From Diorhabda sublineata (taxonomy: Eukaryota; Arthropoda; Insecta; Coleoptera; Chrysomelidae), in assembly GCF_026230105.1 (NCBI RefSeq), contig NC_079485.1, positions 24,533,572-24,597,571 on the forward strand: 64,000 nucleotides of DNA. The letters are read 5' to 3'. Each line of letters begins with the position of its first letter. Position 1 is the first letter of the stretch. Shown piece after piece: positions 11,713-23,627 of this stretch. Below the pieces are notes generated by a model. That model ran no database searches. It saw only the letters and a program-made list of their open reading frames with translations, and was not told where the DNA came from. The position numbers were made by a program, and so were the translations under genes.

Positions 11713-12570
11713 TTAATTTATCAACCAAGCCATTTCTGTGATTAATAAATATGTTCTTCCAAATGTTGACATAGCCCGAGCTGTTGCCTCGGCCAGAGAA
11801 GGCCGGATCTTACAGTATATTGCCCGAAACGCTTGGAGTGGCGAAGTGTACTCCGGCGTCTCCATGAGATTGTTAGTTACGATAGGACGGCTGGCAGTGA
11901 AAGAGACCGACATTTAACGGCTCATGAGGTTCGGGAAAAACTTGAAGTAGCTCAAAAAAACACGTTTAAGTGCAGACACAGCGCGGTGGAGACTGAGGGA
12001 GCATGATATCCTATCAAGGCGACTCGCGACAGAGCCCCAACTCCTGGAAAGGCATCAAAGAGAAAGTCGATTATTTGCCGATCAGTATTCTCATTGGACT
12101 CTGAAGCAATGGGAAACTGTTTTACTTAGCCTAACCAGGGGAGCGATTTGCTCACTGTTCCATTCGTGAATCACTACCTTTTGAAAGGAGATCAGTTATG
12201 GTTTGGGGTGAAATAATTTCCACGCCCTGATTTTCTGACTGACCTGATTTTCATAAATAAGTCCTTCTAGTCGCTGTAATCCCATTTGCTTAATTTATTG
12301 GTGAGCGATTCATTTTAATGCAGAATAATGCTCGTCCACATACCGCCAGAATTGTTACCGAATACTTGAAGTAAGTGGGAATGACAGTTCTGGACTGGCC
12401 TGCACGATCTCCCGATATGAATTCCGTAGAGCATTTGTGGGATAACTTAGGGAGGCGTGTTAGACGTCGTCATACTCCTCCTAGTGCTAGTCCTAGTCCA
12501 GAATTTAATTTCTTCTATGCCTGACAGGGTTAGAGCCCTTCGTCGTAGTAAAGGGAGTAATACCCGCTAT
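11713..12570 (+). pseudogene. Tc1-like transposase pseudogene
   Basis: Plus-strand frames show in order DRTAGSERDRHLTAHEVREK (about 11880-11945, end of the HTH region), then a broken central part, then MQNNARPHTARIVTEYLK (around 12320-12370) and MTVLDWPARSPDMNSVEHLWDNLGRR (about 12385-12460, cited only as motif). In active Tc1 transposases the second catalytic Asp lies in a QDNARPHTA motif; here it is Asn, and there is a stop directly after EYLK. Several other frameshifts occur. The terminal inverted repeats were not identified. Confidence 0.85.
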
Positions 12571-13653
12571 TAGAATTACATGAATTGTTAGAAAACCTTA
12601 TAAAACTGAAGAATAAATGAGTCTTCTGGTATCTTCCATGCAACTCGTTTCAATAGTCGTTTTTATAAACACGCTGATTGGCGACTCATTGAAAAGTGTG
12701 TAAATTTCATGGTTCGATCTTCTCTCCCATCCTAATTCTGTCTGATTTCCTCCAAAAATTCTTTTTAGTATTTTTTTCTACTAGATTTCCAATTTCTCTT
12801 TAGTTCTCTTCTTCATTATTCAGGTTACATAGGCGTATGTTAGGGTGGGTCTTCTAAATTCGAACTTTCGTACATATGGATACATCTTTCGATGTTAATA
12901 TTCTTCTAAGGCTGCCTGTCTACACATGGGAGGTAAGTTGTCTTGAAACCCGTCATCAAGGGTAATCGATAGCTTTTAGGTAATTGTTACTTACATCCTC
13001 CGAAACAGTGTCAACATGCGTCGTTTACAATACAGGGAGGAGAAAAAATTAATTGCGTCTTTTTGATCATTCAAATATACATTATGATAAAAATGGATCG
13101 GGTGAGATACGATTCAGAACTTGATCTACAAATCCAAATAGCTCTGTAATGCTTCCTCTAGTCCTACTGTAAACTTTCTCGTTCCATTTCAAGCCTAATT
13201 ACATTTTAACAAGCCAAAACGGCTGTCTGAGTAATACATGTCTGTTATACCTACCACAGGTTTGTTCGTTTTCTGAACAAAACAATCAATTTAAATAAAA
13301 TAATTTAACTCATTAGCATTATCATAATATTGAGATAACGTTTATGAATGTGACAGTTGGTTTAATTATTGAACTGAAATTTAAACCACCTGTTGTGAAT
13401 ATGAAAAAATATGGTTATTAGATATTATTATTTGAAAATTGTATGCTCTAGTAAATATGCTGTGCGTAAGTATTACCGACGTGATAATAATAGATCTAGG
13501 TGAATAAACCCAATAAATTTTGTTATTATTGGACGTAACAAGGAAGATGAGCAATAAAAGAAATGATCAATAACAGGAAATTTAACAGCCTAATGTTAAT
13601 GTGGAGAAACGGGGCTGCAAAGTATTTTAATAATTGAATAAAAAAATTCTTAC
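12571..13653. other. No gene recognised; probably first intron of the kinesin-like gene
   Basis: If the minus-strand exon at 13654-13691 is real, this stretch lies in its first intron. No second exon carrying a kinesin P-loop or IRPQ-type motif was found here or further left. Confidence 0.35.
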
Positions 13654-13691
13654 CTGACACCCACTCGTACAGTAACGTCGTCTTCATCCAT
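13654..13691 (-). CDS. Probable first coding exon of a kinesin (N-terminus only)
   Basis: Minus-strand ATG at 13691-13689 opens the frame MDEDDVTVRVGV followed by AG and an excellent donor (AG|GTAAGAA) at 13654/13653. The next residue would be Arg if the next exon begins with A or G. Kinesin motor domains start with an acidic or short leader followed by V(R/K)VAVRIRP, and several KIF21/KIF4-type genes split the frame just after that VR. The ATG context (A at -3, G at +4) is good. The exon would continue to the left; no partner exon was found in this window, so the gene would need a first intron longer than 13 kb. The match is only 12 residues, so chance or another protein family remains possible. 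Confidence 0.45.
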
Positions 13692-14220
13692 AGTATTAAA
13701 TATTTCCAATAAACAAGTAAAAATTACATTCGTCCACTACCACACCTGGCCATAACGCCTACCTTTATTTAAACTATGTTCAAACACCGTTTTTACATAA
13801 TAGCACGTTGTTTACAACTTTAAGATGAAAAACAATAACTCGATCTAACAAAGAATATATTTTATCATTTTTTTCTAAAATACGCGGGTATTTTTGAATT
13901 GAGACTTTTATTATCGGGGTAAAAAACGTGTAAAGACACCAAGTGCTAGTGAAAGTGTTTTGAAACTTAAATTTACAACCCACGGTAAGGCTGTACTGTT
14001 CGGAGGACGTATAGATCGAATGAATAGTAGGCGCACTACACAACCGGTCACATACCATGCAAGAGTGAAACTGTTGAACGATTTTCAAAGACTCGACTAC
14101 CTGTACAAAGTACCTGTGCGGTGCCGCGGGTGCGCTTGTCTTATTTCAAGTGCAAGAGCACACCAAAAACGTGGATGGGGCATCGGTCACTTCAATTGTT
14201 TTTTGTACATTTAATTACCA
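13692..14220 (-). promoter_or_regulatory. Possible 5' UTR and promoter region of the kinesin-like gene
   Basis: The sequence upstream of the minus-strand ATG becomes distinctly GC-richer at 14000-14180 (for example GTGCGGTGCCGCGGGTGCGC near 14118), unlike its AT-rich surroundings, as is common at insect gene starts. No TATA box or initiator could be assigned. The small frames here on both strands have no recognised domain. Confidence 0.25.
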
Positions 14221-14690
14221 GATAACAGGATTTTGTAATTGGCACCTGAAAAGCCGGAAAAGATTTATTAGCGTGTTAATTTATTTACGTGTAAAGGAAT
14301 ATATTTGTAAAATCTACTTTAATATGAAAATACGTCAATCAAGAAAATACCTCAAAGACTCCAATAAACAATCGTTAATAGGTCGAATCATATTTAGAAA
14401 AATAATGGGAGATACTAATAAAAAGTCATTTTAATAATAGCCTATAATATGGGGTGATTATAGCTTGCAAATATGTTAAATTTAAATTTCAATCCCCTTG
14501 GATAAGTCGATTTGGGTTAATTATCAAATATATGAGGTGATAAACATCAAATTTCACAAAAGAAAGTAAACAAAAGCGCCCCAATCAAAAGTAATTTTAG
14601 TTCATTTAAGGTGATTTTATTAAAGACAGGACCGAATTTAAGAGATTTTTTCATGATTTTTTTATTTACATTTTATGAACATTTTAGTAA
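14221..14690. other. No gene recognised
   Basis: AT-rich DNA up to the mariner end. Nothing assignable. Confidence 0.4.
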
Positions 14691-14692
14691 TA

Positions 14693-15832
14693 TACGCAGA
14701 TGGTTCCAGAAATACCTGGCTTAAAAAAGAAAACAAAAAATATTGAAAAAAATATATTTAGTTTTCTACATCTTTTAGCTCCATACCCCTTTTTATAATA
14801 AAAATCGTCAAGCTCCTCAAAATAGCCATTGACTGCCAACATCACCTCTTCATTGTTTGAAAATCTTTGATCACCGAGCCTTTTTTTCAAGGAACAGAAA
14901 AGAATCCAACAGAGTTAAATCTTGCGAATAGGGTGCGTGAGGTTGCAATTCAAACTTTAATTAATTAATTTTGGACATTGCAGTAACCGATATGTAAGCT
15001 GGTATATTGTCTTGGCCAAATGCGGTCGTTTTTACTTGATTTCTTTGCTCAAACGTTGCAATAAGTTCGGTTAATACTTGAAGTTGATAGTTTTTCCTTT
15101 TTGAAAATAGCCAATGGAAATTATCCCACGTGCACCCCAAAAAACCGACGCCTTGACCTTGTCTGCAGATGGAACGGTTTTTGCCTTCTTTGGCGCCAGT
15201 TCGTTGTTTTGATTGTCCTTATGTTTAGGGTGTAAAGTGATGGACCTACGTTTCGTCCATGGTTATGCGAAGGCGGAAGATTTTGACTTTATTTCTGTGA
15301 AACATTGCCAAACACTCGATGGAAACATCTCCACGATACTGTTTTTGTTCCATTGTGAGCATACGCGGCACCCATCTTGTGCACAGCTTTCTTATGTCCA
15401 AATTCTCAGTTAATATGCGGTCTACCACACTTTGTGAAACGCCTACTATGTCTGTTAGCTCGCGCACTTTAGTCGACAATCATTCAGTACCGCTTTGTGG
15501 ATTTTTTTCAACATTTCATTTGGTCGACAAGTGCAATAATGGTCTTCGCAGGTCGTACTTCTTAGTTTAAACTCCGCTACCCAATATTGTACCGTTGATT
15601 AAGAAGTAGAAGTGTCACTCAGAGTAGAATCTAGTTCAACTTTTCTATTGGTTGGGCTAACGCTTTTCAAATAAAAGTATTATATCACATAATGACGACC
15701 AATTTTTTTCCATGTTCATAAACTCACTGAAAACGTTCTGTGTAGAATGTGTACTTTCTAATATAGTGGTATGTTTCAAGCAAATACCTCCATCTCTAGC
15801 TCAGGCCAGGTACTTCTGGCACCATCCTCGTA
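14693..15832 (-). mobile_element. mariner-family transposon copy with both inverted ends
   Basis: The ends are inverted: the left end (from 14693) reads ACGCAGATGGTTCCAGAAAT then ACCTGGC, and the right end read on the minus strand (from 15832) is ACGAGGATGGTGCCAGAAGT then ACCTGGC. Both sit next to TA (14691-14692 and 15833-15834), the mariner target duplication. About 28 bp of end sequence match with a few mismatches. Total length is near 1.14 kb, typical for mariner, so the copy is nearly full length but its coding region is broken. Confidence 0.85.
14700..15570 (-). pseudogene. mariner transposase pseudogene inside 14693-15832
   Basis: From 15479 down the minus strand encodes STKVRELTDIVGVSQSVVDR (HTH region), RKLCTRWVPRMLT, then RITMDET, where a stop replaces the Trp of the MDETW signature. 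Further frames give KASVFWGARGI, LQPHAPYSQDLTLLDSFLF (family HPPYSPDLAPSDFFLF, third catalytic Asp position) and, at 14890-14760, KKRLGDQRFSNNEEVMLAV then GYFEELDDFYYKKG. Premature stops and frameshifts make it non-functional. Confidence 0.85.
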
Positions 15833-16125
15833 TAATAGAAAAGCTGAATAGGGAATGAGCAATATTGATCCAAATCGAAAAAATGCTTGGTTCCTGGTTA
15901 TATTAACTTGTAGAGTATATGAAAACGCATTTCATTTTTCTGTACGAATTAAGAGAGTCAAAGGTCAAATATACCATATAATATTAATACCAGGCAAAAG
16001 GTATTAAGTAGATTCTAAACAACAAAAATAATAAATCAAGGATGTATACAAAGCCCATTATTATGAAGAAATAAAAAAGAACAAAAATACAAATGAAATA
16101 GATTAGAGTCAGACACTGGACATTA

Positions 16126-16680
16126 AAATATTATACGCAAATGACATGGTAGTCTGCAGTTGCTGAATAAAAAAAGAAAGATTATTTACTAATTAATATA
16201 CAGTTTCTAGCTAAAAAGGCGATACAAAAACAAAACAGGAATATATAAAAAATAAGCTATGTCCATATTGACATAGATCAGAGACATGGAAACTCACACA
16301 GAAACAGAAAAACAAAATAAAGTATAAAAATGAGATTTCTAACTAACAAAGACATTAACTCAATGTATGGAACATTACAAGAGAAAATTTTAACTTAAAA
16401 TTAATCCAAAACTAAATTGAAGAAGGACAATTTAGATTGTTTGGCCATATTATTAGAACATAGGGAAGAACTATTAATACGGAAGATATGTAAAGCACGA
16501 ACTTACAGAGAAAAAAGGAAAGAAGAAAGAGGAGGAGGTGGACAGAAGAAATTAAGATAGTATTAGAAAATCAATGAAATAAAACAACAGACACAAGATT
16601 GGAAACAATGGAAACACAGCATCCATCAAGTCTTACATCTGAAAAGGTAGGAAGACATCAGGATTAAGTAAGTAATGTTA
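16126..16680 (+). pseudogene. LINE reverse-transcriptase C-terminal fragment
   Basis: Plus-strand frames start with ILYANDMVV (16128-16155), a decayed YADD catalytic box with Asn replacing the first Asp. After much degeneration come LRLFGHIIRT (about 16430-16460) and a basic RKKGRKKRGGGGQKK run (about 16510-16550), matching the FGHv-R...GR-RGGR-kk tail of insect LINEs, and then QDWKQWKHSIHQ. Many stops. 15833-16125 to its left shows nothing assignable. Confidence 0.6.
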
Positions 16681-18006
16681 ATACGAGGAAAATAATCTCT
16701 GTATACCTTCAGCACTTTTTTAGTAATAACTAAAATAATAATTTTGTTACCAATTAGCTGCACTTTTTCAAATTGTTGCGTAACAGATGTTTAAATACCT
16801 CTCGGATCTTTTCCACACTTACTTATTTTTCGAAACAACTCAAAATAAATTCTTAAAACTACAATATGTACGCCCAAAAATCGTATTCCTTAACATTACA
16901 CACAAATTTCATAAATAACTAGTTTTACCATAATTTCTTATTTCAAAATAATATTCTCAGCAGGCATTTGTGACAAATGTTTATTATCAACAAACAAAAA
17001 TTTTGTTGTATAACATTCAAGATGAAGCTAGGAAAGATATTGATGAATGTTTTCAGGAACATGAATTTTTTGATAGAACATAACAAAAAATACTCTAGAA
17101 TATGCAAATTCCAATACTTGGATGAAAATGTACCATCTGTATATTTTTATTATATGCAATCATAAAAGATTCTCTAGAAACACAAGGTAAACATATAAAC
17201 ATTATCAATCTTTCAAATTAGTCAAAGTCTATGTACAACCTTGGTGTATCGTATATCATATACTGGTACATATCAGTGCCAGATAAGACTAATCATAATT
17301 AGATAATATGATGTATCGTTCAAATTTAGTAAGAAGAAATAAAGTAGTTGGCAAAGTAGGGATCCGTCGGGAACTATATATGTATTTATGTGGCAATAAA
17401 TTAATAAATCAACTCTTAATACTGTTGGAGCAATGACCTAATGCAATATTGGTTTTTTATTATCTATTCAATCTAATATGTAGTTATCATTGAAAAACTA
17501 TAAAATTAATACTTACTAATTGTATATTCTCACTAATTAACTATTTCCTTGTCACGTATTTATTTCGATATTTCTTTTTAGTCTAACACAACAAGAATTT
17601 TACCTTCAACGTCAAAATTTATGAAAAATACTACCTCACAAAAATATTGCACAAGATTCTATTGAAATGCTTCTATCTCTTTTATAATGTATAAAAAATA
17701 GAACTGAAACATTATTAAATATATCTGCAAATACATTACATAAATTTTTATTTTGACGTTTTTAAGTGAAATGAATGTATTTATTAACCTTTTTGATAAA
17801 ATTGTTGATAACGTTTATAAAGATAACAAAATGTATTTAAATTAAGATCTCTTTTTAAATTCTACTTGCATTATAAAAATCAATCATTTTTTTAGAGCAT
17901 TCCCAAAGATGACTGGTTTCAAGCTTTTAAGTTGTGAAAGCTTCCGTTACAAAAGTTTATTGATGTTTTCTTTCTCTCAAAATATAAAGCGTAAATATAT
18001 AGCGTC

Positions 18007-18009
<3 letters not shown>
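16681..18009. other. No gene recognised
   Basis: Strongly AT-rich, no supported exon or repeat. Confidence 0.4.

Positions 18010-18067
<58 letters not shown>
18010..18067 (+). repeat. (TA)n microsatellite
   Basis: An uninterrupted run of about 29 AT dinucleotides. Confidence 0.95.
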
Positions 18068-18072
<5 letters not shown>

Positions 18073-19756
18073 TTGTAAAGAAGTCTTTGCCAGCTTTTTA
18101 TTGGAAATGTGGCAAGGACACACCAAAATATTCATTGGCTAGAATATGAATATTAATATAATGAATATATTATCCATAAATTCACCAATCAATATTAAAC
18201 ATCATTCACTAAAACTTATCCTCATCTAATCTATAAAAAATTTAACGTCATTCAAAATCTAACCAATCAAAAATTAATGAAAATTCCTATAGTAACCAGA
18301 ATCAATATTTCAATTAATAAATATTCAATATCAACATCAATTTTGAGATTAAATTTTGAATTCTATGAGTTTAAAAATTTTTACAAGTTTTAATAACATC
18401 AAAAATCAGCGGCAATGTTAATTAATTATTGTAAATTTTATTATTGTTATACATTTATACATATTTCTTATATTGTATTTGACCATAATTTCAGTTTCAG
18501 ATGATGAATACATAAGAATTCAAAAGCTCGGAAAATATATTGAAGTTAGTCCATTTTGGTGTTTTCTGGCCACGTTCCTAATAAAAAACTACTTACTCTC
18601 TTACTCTGGGAAATGTTTAACTACATGTACCAATTGCGAACCTCTTTGACGTTATCTTCAGTTCGGGCTCAAGCCCGAACGTGGGGTGCTGATCTGCTTT
18701 GATAAGACGTGATACTGTAGAAGCTAATCAGTAGTTCCACCCTCTCCTTCCAATTGTCAGCCATTGGCATATCGACAAAAAGGTCGATTTACATCATCCA
18801 TTATACCTAGCATATAAATCTGACCTATAGAATGATCCTGCCATTATATAAATCTTTTTGTAGATATTAACATCACCAATGGCTCGGAGTTGCAAGGAGA
18901 GGTTTGTAACCACTGACTGACGCTATATATTTTGAGACACAAGAAAACGTGAACTTTTGTAACCAAACCTTTCACAATTTAAACTCTTGAAATCAGTCAT
19001 CTGGGAATGGACTAAAAAAATTAATGAACTTCTACATCTATTTCCTTATCTGTAGTGAAACTTCGACGGTTGAAGAATAACCAGAGATAACAAGTGGCAA
19101 AATCAGGGGATTAGGGTGGAAAACATGACTGTTACATCATTTCCACGTGAAATATAAATTTTTTGTTGTGCACTATGTGACAATGCATTTCTATAAAGTA
19201 ACAGTAACATGCGAATATTAATTCAAGAAATGAAAGTATACATTTTGTGGTGTACCAGTTTGTAAGTGACAGTACAACCTTAAATCCTCTCAATAATCCT
19301 GTACTACAGAAGAAAACTGCATACTGAAAAAGATCATGTAGAATTGAATTAAATTTTGCGGATTCAAAACCTTAATTGCTTCATAAATGGAACCGTAAGT
19401 GAAGAACAGAGCCTAGCAGCATGTACCTCATTATCAAGTGATATTCATCTTTTAAATTCGCTATACAAGCGGAAAATAGTTACTCGTGATGGACTTTCAT
19501 CACCAAATGCAGCTTTGTTGTTCACTTTAACTGACCTTGAAATCATAGTAAATCATAACGCTCCCATGTTCTCTTTCCAGCTTTACCTCCTCAAGTTTCG
19601 TGGCATCTAAACGTACATAATGCCCCTTGTATTATAAATATAAGAATTTAGAATATTTTATACTGTGAAAATAGGTGCGTCCGAAGTAAGTGTTAATTGG
19701 AGATCAAAACATTAAGAAGACAGTCCAGAAAAAAGTCCTAATGTTGATAGATGCGA
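18068..19756. other. No gene recognised; one short palindrome
   Basis: 18661-18680 is a 9-bp-arm palindrome (GTTCGGGCTCAAGCCCGAAC). The rest shows no motif. A frame of 84 codons near 19356-19610 has no recognised domain. Confidence 0.4.
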
Positions 19757-20066
19757 TCAACTTCCATCAATATTAATTTAAGTAGTTCGCTTTGAAATTT
19801 TAGGATATGAAAAAATGTTGCTCTTTAACGATTTTATAATTTTTTTATGTATGTTGTCTTAGTGTTTTCTTATAAATTTACTCTTAAAAATCATTTTCTA
19901 TATAAAAGTAATGAATAATACATATTTTTAAGATTTGAATGAATTTTCTCATTATCAATGACGATTGTTTTGAAATACTGTCAATTTAATAATGTACATT
20001 ACGTAAATAACAGCTCACTAAACTAGTTCACTTGGATCATATAATTATGATAAACTGTGCCATTAT
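19757..20066 (+). repeat. Repeat A, copy 1
   Basis: Begins CAACTTCCATCAATATTAAT and ends with CTCACTAAACTAGTTCACTT then GGATCATATAATTAT. The same order of words recurs at 20402-20646, with a shortened middle. Non-coding. The two copies flank repeat B in the same orientation. Confidence 0.8.
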
Positions 20067-20096
20067 TGTATTCCAAAAACACGAGGTAATTTCAAC

Positions 20097-20376
20097 TGAA
20101 CAGAAATAAAAACTATGAATTTTTCCGTGACCAAAGTCGATTTGAGTAGCAGAATTTTCGAAGTGAGACCGAGTCATTTCGACGTTTCGCCGACTAATAC
20201 AAACGTCGACGAATTTTAAAGAAGTCTCAGTGTTCTAGCAAAATGAAGAAACATATGAAAAAGTTGCGAGCTCTTGACATGGACTATATAAACATCAGGT
20301 TAGAATGGCTATAGAACTAAATAAATTTGTGTTTAAAAACATCTAATTCATACTGAAGTAACATATCGCAATCATC
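20097..20376 (+). repeat. Repeat B, copy 1
   Basis: Matches 23128-23402 over its full length. The first part (GAACAGAAATAAAAACTATG, then GTTTCGCCGACTAATACAAA) is diverged, but about 80 bases from AGTGTTCTAGCAAAATGAAG to CATCAGGTTAGAATGGCT are identical in both. The identical block contains ACTATATAAACATC, TATA-box-like, and a 23-codon frame starting MKKHMKKLRALDMDYINIRL. Family unknown. Confidence 0.8.
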
Positions 20377-20401
20377 TTAAACAAGTGTAGCAGCTTGAAA
20401 C

Positions 20402-20646
20402 ATATCAACTTCCATCAATATTAATTTAAGTAGTTTGCTTTAAAATTTCAAGATATATACTTTTAGAAATAATTTTTTATAATAAAGTGATAAATAACCC
20501 TTTTTTTGAAGATTCACATGAATTTTCTCACCATCAATAACGATGATTTAGAAATACTATCAATTTAATAATGGTACATTATGTAAATAACAGCTCACTA
20601 AACTAGTTCACTTGGATCATATAATTATTATAAACTGTGCTATTAA
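20402..20646 (+). repeat. Repeat A, copy 2
   Basis: Second copy of repeat A, same orientation as 19757-20066, missing about 65 bases of the middle. The A-B-A arrangement looks like insertion into, or duplication around, an older repeat. Confidence 0.8.
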
Positions 20647-21419
20647 AATTATAGCTATAGAATTATAATTTATGAATCACATGATGTGTCATTTATATAA
20701 ATAAATCAAAACAATACCAAGTAAAGTACGATCATTATTACAAGATTGCAAAGTTACTATTGGCATTCAATAGAAGTCATCAAATAAATGTTTTTTATAC
20801 CTGTTAGTTAATTGGTCGATTTGCCAAACAACGTAAAGATAAATTTGAAATTAGTTATCAGAATCTGAAATATGTTAAACTGCATCCAGACGTCTCAGTA
20901 TTAGTTAGTTTTTCGCGTGAAGGGAAACCAAAAATAAGTAATAGCATGAACCTCAAATTCAACTCAAAAGTTACCGGTTGATTTTTAATAAATTCTACCA
21001 GATAAAAGTGCACCTCGCTCTTTGGTCAAGTTGAAATGGTGTCCAGTCATTCTCCAAATCTATGTGATCATGTTGAATTGTAAAAAAATCCAAATTATAG
21101 AATCAAAGCTTCTTAACGTCATACACATTTAAATAAAGACCAAAATTACATGAGTCTGACTTACCTCTATAACCTATTAAGTATCCAAACGCCATCTACT
21201 CCATTATATAAATACTATCAAAAATACATGGGATTTCAAGGCAAAATATGAAAATTGTTCTTATATGCATTTGTTTCAATAGATGTAGTTATTTTATACA
21301 CAAATACAAAATACAAATAATACAAAAAATTAAAGTCGTAGAAATAACACTTACTCCGTACTTCACATTTGACTACTAAACACACTATTCACTACAACAT
21401 TAAACATTGTCTAACGCTA
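20647..21419. other. No gene recognised
   Basis: AT-rich. Nothing assignable. Confidence 0.4.
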
Positions 21420-21545
21420 ACTAAGTTATCGTCTTCCGAGATCTTCGATTATCGGAACGCATAGCAGTCATTGTGATTGACAATTGTGATTATGAGTAAA
21501 AATAGTGTGTTCGATATGAATATGACCAACGGTTTCAGAAATTCC
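21420..21545 (+). repeat. Repeat C fragment, related to 39840-39960
   Basis: Shares GTTATCG, a GCGTCAGAC/GCAGTCATTGTGATTG-like part and then GTGTTCGATATGAATATGAC, CAACGGTTTCAGAAATTCCA with the copy inside the peroxidase intron. Probably the end of a MITE family. Confidence 0.6.
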
Positions 21546-21854
21546 AGCTTAATTCTAATTTGAGGATAACATATGAACAAATTAATGATGATGCGTTGGG
21601 ACATTCATATCGTGCACAAGTAATAATGGAATGACGAAAATGAAAGGCATGTCTTTAAAAAACTTGACATTTAGATGACTGCCAATATACATTATTTTCT
21701 CGTCAAAAACTGACAATTTATCATTGCTCTTTAGTTCTGTAGAGCTTGAATTGCGATTACAAAAAAAAAACGAGTATATTACGAATAAATTACAAGAACG
21801 AAATAATCAAAAACTATCTTATTCACTACAGTATACGAACACGTGTTGATTATC

Positions 21855-22175
21855 ACAATAGGTGTTCGAAATAACCTCCAACTACACATCAATGCATACT
21901 TGAAAACGATAATTGAAAGAGTTACTTACATTACGAAGTATTTCTAAAGAAATATTCCGAAATTCATTCCGTATTCAATCGGTCATGTTATCCCTTGTAG
22001 TTAGAGATATTTTGTACACTTTATTCTTAATGTAACTCTAGAAAAATTAGTCCATTTTCTGGTGATTTTGGTCTCTTCTTCCGATCCATCTTCCAGGAAG
22101 TAGCTCAGTTCACCATTAATTAATTGATTAACGTGAGCAGGAGCACCATCATGCTAAAAGCACATCCTTTGACGT
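21855..22175 (-). pseudogene. mariner-like (HDGAPAH type) transposase fragment
   Basis: Minus strand from 22165: HDGAPAHVN (catalytic Asp region), then after a frameshift RWIGRRDQNHQK, SYIKNKVY, TTRDNMTD, stop, IRNEFRNISLEILRNVSNSF. In the family these correspond to HDGAPAH...RWIGRRGPI.WPPRSPDL..FFLWGYIKNKVY and the C-terminal helix. Frameshifts and stops inactivate it. The same transposase class occurs near 54.5, 58.6 and 60.4 kb. Confidence 0.7.
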
Positions 22176-23127
22176 GTACGAAGTGGGACTTCCAATAAAA
22201 GAATTCGAATGCTTTATACGCAACAGATCCTCATTTATGAATTTTTCTCACATTGTACAGGATATTACGATTTTTATGGAAAATTGCTTATAACTTTTTA
22301 AATACCCCGTAGAACACATCTTAACCCTTTATTATTTTAATGGGGAAGTCAAGCTGATTCCAAATATGCAATAAAGTATAGGGTATTTAATTTAAATAAA
22401 TCTAGCTTTGATATGACACAGGATTTATCATGTTATTACCATGTATGTATAAATAATTGTTTCTCCTTGTAAATTAAAATTTTCATTTTGTAAATTAAGG
22501 ATTCTGTATTCTGCGATTCATATGATCTATTAGTTGATATAATCATCAAAGTTGTTAATTTATATTCAAGAAATAAATTGAACATATACATTGCTTACAT
22601 ATGTTGTTTAAAACTTAATTATAATTATAAAAATCAATAAATATTTTGGGAGAAAAGTTGTTAGCCAATTTGCTTAAAAAATAACGAATTCTTATATTAT
22701 ATTCACTATAAACGTCAGCTTTATATTTTTTAATTTGACACTAGTTAACACATGATTATTTTGTAATAAGGAATGCATTTTATTATTTGCTTTTCTTCAG
22801 TTGGCCGCATCTTTATTTGATCAGCTTAATAAATAAATTACATCGACTTCAGACACAATACTATTCGTACTGTGTTCAATAAATTGAAACATTATTATTT
22901 ATCATCTACTTCTTTTAAAAGCACGTTTTATGTTTGCGTTTTAGTCTTGATTTAGTATCGACTTATTGCAGCTAAACATACCGGTAGTCCCTTAGCAAAT
23001 AACAATGTTTTTACAACAGACATTGTTGTATTTTTGTTTGGTGTTTCAAAAAATTGTTCGGGTCAAATGTATATAGAATAGAAAATAATAGGCACTACAA
23101 ATATCTTTGTATTTCTAAAAATAGATA
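22176..23127. other. No gene recognised
   Basis: The first ~130 bp (words such as GGAAAATTGCTTATAACTTT) may be the 5' end of the preceding transposon. The rest is unassigned AT-rich DNA. Confidence 0.4.
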
Positions 23128-23402
23128 ATTCCAATTGAACAGAAATAAAAACTATGAATTTTTCCAAAGCCAATTTGAGTAGCAGAATTTCGAGAGTTAA
23201 ACCAAGTCATTTCCACGTTTCGCCTACTAATACAAACGACGACGAATTTTAAAGAAGCCTCAGTGTTCTAGCAAAATGAAGAAACATATGAAAAAGTTGC
23301 GAGCTCTTGACATGGACTATATAAACATCAGGTTAGAATGGCTTATACAACTAAATAAATTTGTGTTTGAAAACATCTTATTCATACTGTAATAACATAT
23401 CG
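23128..23402 (+). repeat. Repeat B, copy 2
   Basis: Second copy of the element at 20097-20376, same orientation, with the ~80-base identical block at about 23261-23341. Here it is not flanked by repeat A, so B is an independent unit. Confidence 0.8.
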
Positions 23403-23485
23403 CCGTATTTAGAATAATTTTAAACACGGTGTGCAGCTTGAAAGATGTAAGATTTCAGTAAACGAATGAGTGTACCACAATTCCA

Positions 23486-23627
23486 GATAATATAAGACAA
23501 GACAAAATGATACATGATAAAAAAAATAATACAAGGCAATACAAGACAATGCAAGATAATACAATCAGTGCAAAACCACACAAGACAATACGAGTCAATA
23601 CAAGACAAAACAATATAATACAAGATG
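23486..23627 (+). repeat. Degenerate ~10-bp minisatellite (AATACAAGAC)n
   Basis: Runs of AATACAAGACA/AATACAAGGC/AATGCAAGAT words, about 13 irregular copies. Minus-strand frames through it give low-complexity Cys/Leu-rich translations that are not genes. Confidence 0.75.

Noticed and set aside
11713..11913. Minus-strand frame containing IRPSLAEATARAMSTF, considered as the second exon of the kinesin at 13654
   Set aside because: It is the reverse strand of the plus-strand Tc1 transposase relic, the reading phase does not fit the phase-2 donor at 13654, and nothing after IRP resembles a kinesin motor.
15213..15570. Two plus-strand frames of 66 and 83 codons
   Set aside because: Both are shadows of the minus-strand mariner transposase.
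17909..18142. 77-codon frame with an IYIYIY run, and the similar frame at 29185-29373
   Set aside because: These are translations of TA microsatellites, not genes.
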